From Rhodanobacteraceae bacterium (GTDB taxonomy: Bacteria > Pseudomonadota > Gammaproteobacteria > Xanthomonadales > Rhodanobacteraceae), in contig JALUXG010000045.1 in the NCBI GenBank assembly GCA_027019085.1, forward strand, positions 1 to 40,968: a DNA stretch of 40,968 nucleotides, written 5' to 3'. A model generated the notes under the pieces. It made no database searches. It saw only the letters and a program-made list of their open reading frames with translations, and was not told the DNA's origin. Shown here in pieces: positions 29,517-37,693 of this stretch; within the stretch, counting starts at the first letter, position 1, and each line of letters opens with the position of its first letter. The translations under genes and the position numbers were made by a program.

Positions 29517-30299
29517 ATGGCCTATCGCACCCTGACCAGTCACGATGAAGGCGCCGTGCGCACGCTTGCGGTCAACCGGCCCGACAAGCTCAACGCCCTC
29601 GATCTCGAAACCCTGAACGAACTGACACTCGCCTTTGCGCAGGCAGCCCAGGACGAGGCGGTGCGCGTGGTGGTGCTTACCGGCACCGGCGAAAAAGCGT
29701 TCGTCGCCGGCGCCGACATTGCCCAGATGCATGACTACACGCCTCTGCAGGCGCAGTCCTTCTCGCGCGTGGGCCAGGCACTGATGCTGACCATCGAACG
29801 GCTCGGCAAACCGGTCATCGCCAGGGTGCAGGGCTACGCGCTGGGCGGCGGCATGGAGCTGGCCATGGCCTGCCATTTCCGCATCGCCTCGGACAAGGCA
29901 AAATTCGGCCAGCCGGAAGTCAACCTGGGGCTGATCCCCGGCTTTGGCGGTACCCAGCGGCTGCTGCGCCTGGCCGGTCGCAGCGCGGCCCTGGAACTGT
30001 GCCTGACCGGTCGGCAGATCGACGCCACACGTGCCCTTTCGCTGGGTCTGGTCAACGAGGTGGTCGAAGCGGAGCGGCTGGACGAAACCGTGAATGCGCT
30101 GAGCGCCCACCTGGCTGCCAGCGCCCCGCGTGCCGTGGCGGGAATCCTCGATGCCGTGCTCGCCGGCGGCGAATGCGCCATCGAGCAGGGACTGGACTAC
30201 GAGACCCAGGCCTTCGCGCTTTGCTTCTCCAGTGAAGACATGCGCGAAGGCACCAAGGCTTTCCTGGAACGCCGCAAACCGCAATTCAAGGGGCATTGA
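29517..30299 (+). CDS. Enoyl-CoA hydratase / crotonase family
   Basis: 260 residues. VAGADIAQM and VQGYALGGGMELAMACHFRIA form the oxyanion hole. Both catalytic glutamates of classical hydratases are present: GGGMELAMAC and KFGQPEVNLGLIPGFGGTQRL. This makes it a true short-chain enoyl-CoA hydratase candidate, unlike the isomerase-like paralogue at 26154-26927. GGAG lies 10 bp before the ATG at 29517. The gene is monocistronic and convergent with metY. Confidence 0.92.
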   Translation: MAYRTLTSHDEGAVRTLAVNRPDKLNALDLETLNELTLAFAQAAQDEAVRVVVLTGTGEKAFVAGADIAQMHDYTPLQAQSFSRVGQALMLTIERLGKPVIARVQGYALGGGMELAMACHFRIASDKAKFGQPEVNLGLIPGFGGTQRLLRLAGRSAALELCLTGRQIDATRALSLGLVNEVVEAERLDETVNALSAHLAASAPRAVAGILDAVLAGGECAIEQGLDYETQAFALCFSSEDMREGTKAFLERRKPQFKGH

Positions 30300-30350
30300 C
30301 CCGGCAGATCCCCGCACCCCGGGACCGATATCGGAAACGGCCCCGCACGA

Positions 30351-31622
30351 TCAGCTTTTCCCCAGTGCCTGGTCGAGGTCGGCAATCAGGTCGTCAACGT
30401 GTTCGATGCCGATGGACAGGCGCACCATGTCCTCGCTCACACCCGCGGCGGCCAGCTCCTGCGGGCCCAACTGGCGGTGCGTGGTGCTGGCCGGATGGCA
30501 GGCCAGTGACTTGCAGTCGCCGATGTTGACCAGACGGGTGAACAGTTGCAGCGCGTCCTGGAAACGGGCGCCGGCCTCGCGCCCGCCATCAAGGCCAAAG
30601 CTGAGAATGCCCGAGGCGCGGCCACCCATCAGATCCTGCACGAGTTCATGCCCGGGCTGTCCCGGCAGAGCCGCGTAGCGCACCCAGCCGACCCTGGGGT
30701 GCCGTTCGAGATGTTGCGCGATCTTCAGCGCATTGGCGCAAATGCGGTCCATGCGCAGCGGCAACGTATCCAGGCCCTGCAGGACAAGGAAGGCATTGAG
30801 CGGCGACAGCGCCGCACCCATGTTGCGCAACGGCACCACGCGGGCACGGGCAATGAAGGCCACGCTGCCGAACTGTTCGGTGTAACTGACACCGTGGTAA
30901 CTGGGATCCGGTTCCACCAGCTGCGAAAACCGGTCGGCATGTTGCGTCCAGTCGAAACGCCCGGCATCCACGATCACGCCACCGATGCTGTTGCCATGCC
31001 CGCCGATGTACTTGGTCAGCGAATGCACCACGATGTCGGCGCCATGCTCGATGGGACGCAGCAGGTAGGGCGATGCCACAGTATTGTCGACGATCAGGGG
31101 AACCCCGGCCGCATGCGCCAGCGCGGCCAGTGCGGGGATGTCGGTGACGTTGCCCAGGGGGTTGCCGATCGACTCGCAATACACCGCGCGGGTGCGCTCA
31201 TCGATCAGCCCGGCCAGCGCCTGCGGATCACGTGGGTCGGCAAAGCGCACTTCGATTCCCTGGTTGGGAAAGGTGTGTGCAAACAGGTTGTAGGTGCCGC
31301 CATAGAGCGTGCTTGCCGAGACGATGTTGTCGCCGGCCCGCGCCAGGGTCTGGATCGCGGCAGTGATCGCCGCCATGCCCGAAGCCAGTGCCAGCGCGGC
31401 CTCACCGCCTTCCAGCGCCGCCAGCCGCGCCTCGAGCACGGCGGTGGTGGGATTCATGATGCGCGTGTAGATGTTGCCGGCCACTTTGAGGTCGAACAGG
31501 TCGGCGCCGTGCCGGGCATCGTCGAAGGCATACGACGCGGTCTGGTAAATGGGCACGGCCACGGCGCGCGTGGTCGGGTCGGGGCTGTAGCCGGCATGGA
31601 CGGCCTGGGTTTCGAAGCGCAT
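30351..31622 (-). CDS. metY: O-acetylhomoserine sulfhydrylase (PLP enzyme)
   Basis: 423 residues. It starts MRFETQAVHAGYSPDPTTRA, typical of O-acetylhomoserine sulfhydrylases, with ALASGMAAITAAIQTL and the pyridoxal-phosphate lysine Lys204 in HSLTKYIGGHGNSIGG. The end SIGIEHVDDLIADLDQAL is shared with the Cys/Met PLP family. It incorporates sulfide into O-acetylhomoserine to make homocysteine, a direct route to methionine. A methionine gamma-lyase or cystathionine enzyme is a less likely reading, given the length and the GGHGNSIGG motif. A 90-bp gap separates it from the methyltransferase gene. Confidence 0.92.
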   Translation of the reverse strand: MRFETQAVHAGYSPDPTTRAVAVPIYQTASYAFDDARHGADLFDLKVAGNIYTRIMNPTTAVLEARLAALEGGEAALALASGMAAITAAIQTLARAGDNIVSASTLYGGTYNLFAHTFPNQGIEVRFADPRDPQALAGLIDERTRAVYCESIGNPLGNVTDIPALAALAHAAGVPLIVDNTVASPYLLRPIEHGADIVVHSLTKYIGGHGNSIGGVIVDAGRFDWTQHADRFSQLVEPDPSYHGVSYTEQFGSVAFIARARVVPLRNMGAALSPLNAFLVLQGLDTLPLRMDRICANALKIAQHLERHPRVGWVRYAALPGQPGHELVQDLMGGRASGILSFGLDGGREAGARFQDALQLFTRLVNIGDCKSLACHPASTTHRQLGPQELAAAGVSEDMVRLSIGIEHVDDLIADLDQALGKS

Positions 31623-31712
31623 GGTTGATATCCGCTCTGCGAACAGACTAGGGATCGAATCGTCAGCCTAGCGAGCGGGGGTGACGCGGACAAAGTCGAT
31701 CTGGTTCGATGC

Positions 31713-32318
31713 TTATAACCGCCGTGCCAGCCACACCGTGCGCTGACCGCAGTCAGGATCCTCGGTCACATGATGCAAGACGGTGAAACCATGCCCGCGC
31801 AGCAACATCCGGTACTCCTCGAGCGCCAGGCTGGCGTGATACAACGGCTCGCCGCAATAGCGGCCAACAGCAGTGCCCTGCCTGGCGCCGCTGTTGAACA
31901 TCAGCATCGCGCCAGGGTTCGCAAGCCGGGCGAAACACGCGAACATGGCGCGCTGACTTGCCTGGTCGAGGTGAAAGAAACTGTCCCAGGCCAGCAAACC
32001 GTCGAAGCTGCGTCCTGGTTCCATCTCGCGCATGTCGGCCACCTGCCAGTGCTGGCGTGGAAAGCGAGCCCGGCACAAGGCGATCATGCGCGCGGAACTG
32101 TCAACACCGGATAGCTCCACACCGCGTTCGATCAGAAACGCTGCCATCGGCACGCCGCAGCCGCAGCCGATGTCCAGGACATGCGCAGATGCAGGCAGGT
32201 ATGCCAGAAACCTCTGCAACCAGGCCTGCTCGACCCACGGCCCGCGCCCGCGATCACGGCAGAAGGCATCGGCATGACGCTCGTACAGACTGATGATGCT
32301 TGCGACATCATCCTTCAT
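31713..32318 (-). CDS. Class I SAM-dependent methyltransferase
   Basis: 201 residues. HVLDIGCGCGVPMAAFLIERG is the SAM-binding motif I; GVDSSARMIALCRARF contributes the acidic residue that holds the ribose; FDGLLAWDSFFHL is motif IV. The substrate is unknown. The ATG at 32318 lies seven bases after the stop of the DUF1684 gene, suggesting co-transcription; the longer frame to 32429 would overlap that gene. No clear ribosome site is seen, consistent with coupling. Confidence 0.85.
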   Translation of the reverse strand: MKDDVASIISLYERHADAFCRDRGRGPWVEQAWLQRFLAYLPASAHVLDIGCGCGVPMAAFLIERGVELSGVDSSARMIALCRARFPRQHWQVADMREMEPGRSFDGLLAWDSFFHLDQASQRAMFACFARLANPGAMLMFNSGARQGTAVGRYCGEPLYHASLALEEYRMLLRGHGFTVLHHVTEDPDCGQRTVWLARRL

Positions 32319-32325
32319 GGCCGCT

Positions 32326-33219
32326 TTACGGATTGGGTCCCCGATAAACCTTCTCACCGGCGGTGACGCGGAAGCCGAGACGGTTCTCCGGCGGTGCCAG
32401 CGGGCAGGTGGCATAAGGGGTGAAGGCACACGGCGGGTTGTAGGCCTTGTTGAAGTCGATCACCACGGTGTTGCTTCCCGGCGCGGGCGGATCGATGTAG
32501 AGAAAACGCGCGGCACCGTAGGTTTCCTTGCCGCTGGTCTGATCGGCAAACACCAGGAAATACTGCTTGTCACCCGGTACCTCGATCACCGGTTCCACGC
32601 TGTAGGTGTGGCCATTGAATTCGAATTCTGCCTTGCCGGGCACCGGGTAGGTGTCGATGCCGCCGATCTCGTTGCCCATCTTCAGTTCGTGATGCGGATG
32701 GAAAGCTGTCCATCGCGCGGTGATGCGCAGGGCCGGATCGATCGGGAAATAATCCAGCCCGGCGAAGTGCGTGCGCGTGGGCGCCTGGCTGTCCTTCACC
32801 CGCAGTCCCTTGCGGCCGTTGCGCGTGACCAGATAGAACTCGGTGCTGCCAAAACGCACCGTGGTGGGCTTGTCATGGCTGTCATCGAGCATGACCGCGT
32901 GACGTTCGGACGTACCGATGATGCCGGCTTTGCTTCCGGGATCGAGCGTCACCGTGACCGTGCCGTTGGCATGCCAGTCCACCGTACCCAGGTGCGCGGG
33001 CGCGGAGGCGATGACGATGGCGTTGTCCGCAGCGCTTCCGACCGTGTTGGTCCCCTCGTGCAACCACGGCAGTCCAACCAGGCTGAGCCAACCATAAGGT
33101 GCGGTGAGACTGGCCAGGCGCTCGGCGCGCCAGTGCTCGATCTGCTGGGTATAGGTATCGCTGGCATGCACGGCGGTGACTCCGAAAAGGCTTGCGATCA
33201 CGATGAGGGTACGAAGCAT
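32326..33219 (-). CDS. DUF1684 family secreted protein
   Basis: 297 residues. The signal peptide is MLRTLIVIASLFGVTAVHA. The mature protein has HWRAERLASLTAPYGWLSLVGL and the C-terminal DFNKAYNPPCAFTPYATCPLAPPENRL block that marks DUF1684. The family's role is unknown. GGAGAG precedes the ATG at 33219. The open frame continues upstream only because it reads through the tandem repeat array, so the longer version is rejected. Confidence 0.88.
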   Translation of the reverse strand: MLRTLIVIASLFGVTAVHASDTYTQQIEHWRAERLASLTAPYGWLSLVGLPWLHEGTNTVGSAADNAIVIASAPAHLGTVDWHANGTVTVTLDPGSKAGIIGTSERHAVMLDDSHDKPTTVRFGSTEFYLVTRNGRKGLRVKDSQAPTRTHFAGLDYFPIDPALRITARWTAFHPHHELKMGNEIGGIDTYPVPGKAEFEFNGHTYSVEPVIEVPGDKQYFLVFADQTSGKETYGAARFLYIDPPAPGSNTVVIDFNKAYNPPCAFTPYATCPLAPPENRLGFRVTAGEKVYRGPNP

Positions 33220-33269
33220 GGGAACTCTCCGGCGAGGGAAGGCCAGTATAGATGCAAGCCGTTCGGGAA

Positions 33270-33803
33270 CCAGGGTAGCCGTGACAGGTATGGGCGGAAC
33301 CGGCATCCCGGTCGGCCCTTCCAGGCCTCCTACAAGGGGACGCGCCCTGCGTTTGTGGGAACGGCGGAAGCCGTGACAGTGCGGGGGAACCCGCATCCCG
33401 GTCGGCCCTTCCGGGCCTCCTACGAGAACATGGACCTGCGTTTGTGGGAACGGCGGAAGCCGTAACATGTACGGACGGAACCGGCATCCCGGTCGGCCCT
33501 TCCGGGCCTCCTACGAGAGCATGGACCTGCGTTTGTAGGAACGGCGGAAGCCGTGACAGTGCGGGCGGAACCGGCATCGCGATCGGCCCTTCCGGGCCTC
33601 CTGCGAGGGTGTGAATCTGCGTTTGTGGGAACGGCGGAAGCCGTGACAGGTATGGGCGGAACCGGCATCCCGGTCGGCCCTTCCGGGCCTCCTACGAGAG
33701 CATGGACCTGCGTTTGTGGGAACGGCGGAAGCCGTGACAGTACGGGCCAAACCTGCATCCCGGTCGGCCCTGCCGGGCCTCCTACAAGGGGGCGCGCCCT
33801 GCT
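33270..33803. repeat. Tandem array of six ~90-bp REP-like units between mutL and the DUF1684 gene
   Basis: The block GGCATCCCGGTCGGCCCTTC or a close variant recurs at 33301, 33391, 33482, 33572, 33663 and 33753 (spacing 90-91 bp). The companion block ACGGCGGAAGCCGTGACAG recurs at 33361, 33450, 33541, 33631 and 33722. Each unit can form three short hairpins: ACGGC-GGAA-GCCGT, ACCGG-CATC-CCGGT and GGCCC-TTCC-GGGCC. On the minus strand units contain GTAGGAGGCCCGGAAGGGCC, a GTAG head before a palindrome. First and last units share variant text (CCTCCTACAAGGG, GCGCGCC-like). No gene lies in this 596-bp stretch. Confidence 0.93.
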
Positions 33804-33815
33804 TTTGCGCGCCGA

Positions 33816-35621
33816 CTACCGTCCACGGTCGAACAGGCGGTCCAGTTCATGCATCCCCAGTTGCACCCAGGTCGGGCGACCATGGTTGCACTGCCCTGAA
33901 CGCTCGGTGGCTTCCATGTCGCGCAGCAGGGCATTCATCTCGGCGCGCTCCAGTCGCCGGCCGGCGCGCACCGAACCGTGACAGGCCATGGTTGATAACA
34001 GGGCGTTGTCGAATTCCTCCAGTTTGCGCGTGCTGCCATGACGGGCCAGTTCGGACAGCACGTCGCGGGTCAGCTCCGCGACATCGGCACCGTCCAGCAT
34101 GGCAGGAAACCGGCGCACGGTGACCTGGGTCGGACCGGTGCAGGACAGCTCCAGACCCCAGCCAGCCAGGGTGTCGGCATATTCCTCGGCGGCTTCGGCC
34201 TCGCGCGCCGCCAGCGACAGCACCAGCGGCACCAGCAGCATTTGCGTGCGCAGGCCGCGCTCGTTGCGCGCCCGCTTCATCCGTTCATAGGTGATGCGCT
34301 CGTGCGCGGCGTGCATGTCCACAAGCACCAGGCCGTGCGCATTCTCGGCCAGGATGAATACCTGCTTGAGCTGGGCCAGGGCAAAGCCCAGCGGCGGGAT
34401 CTCGCCGTCTTCATCCGCAGCCGGAAGTACGACACGTGGTGCACCACCAAGCAAGGCCCTGTATTCACCCAACGGCGCATCACGCACGCCAAGCGCCAGG
34501 CCCGATTGCGCGGCGCCTGTAACCTGCCCGTGTCCATACGCATGTGCCGTCGACGCCGTTGCGGGCAAGGCGCCCTGCGTCCCGGCCAGTGGCGTCACCG
34601 GTTGCGATGCCACATGACCTGCGCGTGTCCGTGCCAGCGCTTCATGCAGGGTGCGGAACAGGAAATCGTGCACCAGCCGTTGCTCGCGAAAGCGCACCTC
34701 GCTCTTGGCCGGGTGCACATTGACGTCCACCCCAGCCGGGTCCAGTTCCAGCCCAAGCACGAAGACCGGGTGGCGGCCGTGGAACAGCACATCCTCGTAG
34801 GCCTGCCGCACGGCATGCGCGACCACCTTGTCGCGCACCATGCGGCCATTGACGTAGAAATACTGCTGATCCGGCTGGTTGCGTGAGGCCGTCGGCAACC
34901 CGACCCATCCGCTCAGCCGCATGCCCGCGGCCTGCTGGTCGATGCGCAGGCAGGCTGCGGCAAAATCGTCGCCCAGCACCTCGCTCACGCGCGACAGTGC
35001 CGCCTCCTCGTCGTGTGCAGGGCGCCACAGGCGCACGCGACGACCGTTGTGGTCGAGGTTGAAGGCCACCTCCGGATGCACCAGCGCCAGGGTCTTGAGC
35101 AGGACGTCGATGCGCCCGAATTCGGTGCGTTCGGTGCGCAGGAACTTGCGCCGGGCCGGCACGTTGTAGAACAGGTCACGGACCTCCACGCAACTGCCCA
35201 CCGGATGGGCAGCCGGAAGGGATTCGCCGATCCGCCCGCCCTCGACCTCGATGCGAACGGCGTGCGCGGCATCGTGGGGGCGCGAGGTCAGGACAAATCG
35301 CGATACCGAAGCGATCGAGGCCAGCGCCTCGCCACGAAAACCCATGGTCGCCACGTGCTCGAGGTCGTCGAAACTGGCGATCTTGCTGGTGGCATGCGAT
35401 GCCACGGCATGCGGCAATTGCCGGGCATCGATGCCATGGCCGTCGTCACGCACGCGGATCAGGCGCGCCCCACCGGCTTCGATTTCCACCTCGATCCGCC
35501 GCGCGCCGGCATCGAGACTGTTCTCGACCAGTTCCTTGACGACCGAGGCAGGCCGTTCGATGACCTCGCCTGCGGCAATCTGGTTGATCAACTCGGGGGG
35601 CAGCGGTCGGATGTCGGGCAT
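33816..35621 (-). CDS. mutL: MutL, DNA mismatch repair protein (endonuclease type)
   Basis: 601 residues. The GHKL ATPase part has KELVENSLDAGA, DDGHGID and ATMGFRGEALASI. The C-terminal part has DMHAAHERITYE near residue 433, the metal-binding endonuclease motif (DxHAxxExxxxE) missing in E. coli MutL, and also ACHGSVRAG and CNHGRPTW. This MutL should therefore nick DNA itself and not depend on MutH. A low-complexity linker of about 80 residues joins the halves. It lies 60 bp after amiC. Its stop codon lies about a dozen bases from the tandem repeat array. Confidence 0.97.
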   Translation of the reverse strand: MPDIRPLPPELINQIAAGEVIERPASVVKELVENSLDAGARRIEVEIEAGGARLIRVRDDGHGIDARQLPHAVASHATSKIASFDDLEHVATMGFRGEALASIASVSRFVLTSRPHDAAHAVRIEVEGGRIGESLPAAHPVGSCVEVRDLFYNVPARRKFLRTERTEFGRIDVLLKTLALVHPEVAFNLDHNGRRVRLWRPAHDEEAALSRVSEVLGDDFAAACLRIDQQAAGMRLSGWVGLPTASRNQPDQQYFYVNGRMVRDKVVAHAVRQAYEDVLFHGRHPVFVLGLELDPAGVDVNVHPAKSEVRFREQRLVHDFLFRTLHEALARTRAGHVASQPVTPLAGTQGALPATASTAHAYGHGQVTGAAQSGLALGVRDAPLGEYRALLGGAPRVVLPAADEDGEIPPLGFALAQLKQVFILAENAHGLVLVDMHAAHERITYERMKRARNERGLRTQMLLVPLVLSLAAREAEAAEEYADTLAGWGLELSCTGPTQVTVRRFPAMLDGADVAELTRDVLSELARHGSTRKLEEFDNALLSTMACHGSVRAGRRLERAEMNALLRDMEATERSGQCNHGRPTWVQLGMHELDRLFDRGR

Positions 35622-35681
35622 GGCGGCCTCGTGCAGCAGGTCGCCAAGAATACCAGCGGCGAAAGGTGCCGGAGAAACCGC

Positions 35682-37070
35682 TCAACCGGGCGGGATGGCC
35701 AGCATGCTGCCGGCACGGACCATGCTGCCGTCCAGGTTGTTTGCGCTCTTGATGGCACTGACACTGACACCGTACTGATGCGCAATGCCCGAGAGTGTCT
35801 CGCCACTGCTGACGCGATGCAGGTCCTGCACGCCGGCATCGGCGGAATTGCCCTTGCCGGCCGACCGGTCGTGGCCGCGGACCGCCAGCTTGACGCCATG
35901 CTTCCTGGCCCATTGCGCGGCAAACCACGTGCCCTGCGGGGGCGTGGTCTCGAAGTAACGCCGCACGCCGGTCATGATGGCCTGCGCCATTTTCGCGCGG
36001 TATCTCGGCGATCGCAGCAGGCGCTCGTCCCTGCGGTTGCTGATGAACGCGGTCTCGACCAGGATCGAGGGCACGTCAGGTGAGCGCAGCACCACGAAAT
36101 TGGCATGCTGGACGCTCGCCTTGTACAGCGGAATGATGCCCTTGAGCGCACCAAGCACGTCGTGGCCGACCTGCTTGCTGGCCTGCATGCTTGCGCCCTG
36201 GGACAGATCCAGCAACACCGCGGCCAGCGTGTGGCTCTTGTTGTTCAGCGGCACCCCGCCCACCCATTCGGAAGCATTCTCGCTGCGCGCCATCCAGCGC
36301 TCGGCCTCGCTCTCCTTGCCGTGCGTGGACAACACCCAGACCGAAGCACCGCGCGCATCGCAGTGGTGCGGGCAGGAATTGGCATGGATCGACACGAACA
36401 GGTCGGCCTTGTGTTCACGGGCAATCTCGAAGCGTTTTTCCAGCGGCACGTAGTAATCACCGGTACGCGTCAGCATGGCTTTCATGCCCGGCTGCCGGTC
36501 GATCAGCGCAGCAAGACGCTTGGCAATCGCTAGCGTGACGGTTTTTTCGTCCAGTCCGTGCGGTCCTCGCGCACCGGTGTCCTTGCCGCCATGGCCGGCA
36601 TCGATGGCCACCAGCACCTTGCGTTCGCCGCTGGGCAAGGTCACGGAAGCATGGCTTGCCGTGCGGCTTTCCAGGTCCAGCACCAGCCTGTACCCATGCC
36701 CTTGCGAAGGATCGAGCAGGAAGCTCTTCGGTTGTACTCCCGCCTTCAGGTCCAGAACCACGCGCAGACCGTGCCTGCCATGGTGTCCGCTACGCACATC
36801 CTCGAGCAGGCCGAGGGCATCGGGCGCCTGGAAATCCCTGCCCAGCTGCGCGCGGCTGAAATCGAGCACCACCCGGTCGGGCCCGGACAATTGAAAGAGC
36901 TTGTATTGCAGTGGCGCAGACAGTTCGAACACGGCACGCATCCGGTGCGCATCGCCGGACACACGCATCGACTGCACGCGTGCGGGCGCGGCGGCCCATG
37001 CCGCATTCGCGGCAAGCAGCATCGCCAGCGCGATGAAAAGCCTCAACACGGGTCGGCGCACTCCCCTCAT
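35682..37070 (-). CDS. amiC: N-acetylmuramoyl-L-alanine amidase (AmiC type), AMIN + Amidase_3 + LysM
   Basis: 462 residues. The signal peptide ends AANAAWA (about 26). An AMIN domain (about 30-140: RVVLDFSRAQLG) targets the septum. The zinc amidase domain has IDAGHGGKDTGARG, SIHANSC and ILVETAFISN, supplying the His/Glu/His ligands. A C-terminal LysM repeat (HRVSSGETLSGIAHQYGV) binds peptidoglycan. It splits septal peptidoglycan for daughter-cell separation. The start is uncertain: the ATG at 37070 sits in the loop of a perfect hairpin with no ribosome site, while a GTG at 37049 has AGGGGAG 11 bases upstream. It belongs to nnr-tsaE-amiC-mutL. Confidence 0.95.
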   Translation of the reverse strand: MRGVRRPVLRLFIALAMLLAANAAWAAAPARVQSMRVSGDAHRMRAVFELSAPLQYKLFQLSGPDRVVLDFSRAQLGRDFQAPDALGLLEDVRSGHHGRHGLRVVLDLKAGVQPKSFLLDPSQGHGYRLVLDLESRTASHASVTLPSGERKVLVAIDAGHGGKDTGARGPHGLDEKTVTLAIAKRLAALIDRQPGMKAMLTRTGDYYVPLEKRFEIAREHKADLFVSIHANSCPHHCDARGASVWVLSTHGKESEAERWMARSENASEWVGGVPLNNKSHTLAAVLLDLSQGASMQASKQVGHDVLGALKGIIPLYKASVQHANFVVLRSPDVPSILVETAFISNRRDERLLRSPRYRAKMAQAIMTGVRRYFETTPPQGTWFAAQWARKHGVKLAVRGHDRSAGKGNSADAGVQDLHRVSSGETLSGIAHQYGVSVSAIKSANNLDGSMVRAGSMLAIPPG

Positions 37071-37077
37071 GGGGAGT
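37060..37077 (-). promoter_or_regulatory. Perfect hairpin with the amiC start codon in its loop
   Basis: On the mRNA strand ACTCCCC-ATGA-GGGGAGT is a seven-pair perfect stem with the ATG (37070-37068) in the tetraloop. The 3' arm contains the only Shine-Dalgarno-like sequence nearby (AGGGGAG), which would serve the alternative GTG start at 37049. The fold could hide the ribosome site. Confidence 0.55.
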
Positions 37078-37213
37078 CTAGATAACCCAAGCACACGGAA
37101 TATGCAAGAGTTTTTCCTTTTGAATCCATGACCTGCGGGCACTTTGTCAGAAGTTACCTTTGCATCATGGCGCCGGCTTCGCGCGCCCACCCAACCGGTT
37201 TAATTGTTTGTTA

Positions 37214-37693
37214 TCAATCACTTAATTGCTCCAGTACGCGACAGCCCCGCGCACTGCCTGCCCGGATGCACAGATCACGCCCCTCTCCCGCCAGGGTCCA
37301 CTCGCACGTCAGGTCCGGTGGCGGCAAGGCGCCGCGACCGCGACCCGGCCACTCCACCAGTACCAGTCCCGCCGGATCGGCGAGTGCATCGAGCCCCAGC
37401 CATTCCAGTTCCGTGGGATCGCCAATGCGATACAGATCCAGATGCCAAGCCGGCTGGCCATCGGCCAGGATGTACGGCTCGACCAGGCTGTAGGTCGGGC
37501 TCTTGATGCGCTCGCCAGCCCCCAGCCGCTTGAGCCAGGCGCGTGCCAGTGCCGTTTTCCCGGAACCCAGGTCGCCCTCGAGGTAGACCACCAGACCCTG
37601 CCCGGCGGACGCATCGGCCAGACGGCAACCCATGGCATCAGTCGACCGGGCATCGGGAAGATGCACCTGCAATGTTCGCTGGCTAGTTGCCAT
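37214..37693 (-). CDS. tsaE: TsaE, ATPase for tRNA threonylcarbamoyladenosine (t6A) synthesis
   Basis: 159 residues. The P-loop is GDLGSGKT (40-47), followed by RAWLKRLG; IKSPTYSLVEPY and HLDLYRIGDPTELEWLGLD are family hallmarks. TsaE works with TsaB and TsaD to modify A37 of ANN-reading tRNAs. Its ATG overlaps the end of nnr by 11 bases. A 143-bp spacer separates it from amiC. Confidence 0.96.
   Translation of the reverse strand: MATSQRTLQVHLPDARSTDAMGCRLADASAGQGLVVYLEGDLGSGKTALARAWLKRLGAGERIKSPTYSLVEPYILADGQPAWHLDLYRIGDPTELEWLGLDALADPAGLVLVEWPGRGRGALPPPDLTCEWTLAGEGRDLCIRAGSARGCRVLEQLSD

Noticed and set aside
31623-31712. SAM or SAH riboswitch before metY
   Set aside because: The 90-bp spacer shows only a short CTAGG/CCTAG repeat and a weak promoter-like pair; no riboswitch core was recognised.
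33220-33468. 83-residue N-terminal extension of the DUF1684 protein
   Set aside because: The extension is a translation of the repeat array; a signal peptide with a good ribosome site starts at 33219.
33270-33803. CRISPR array
   Set aside because: Similarity runs through the whole ~90-bp unit; there are no short identical repeats separated by unique spacers, and no cas genes are nearby.
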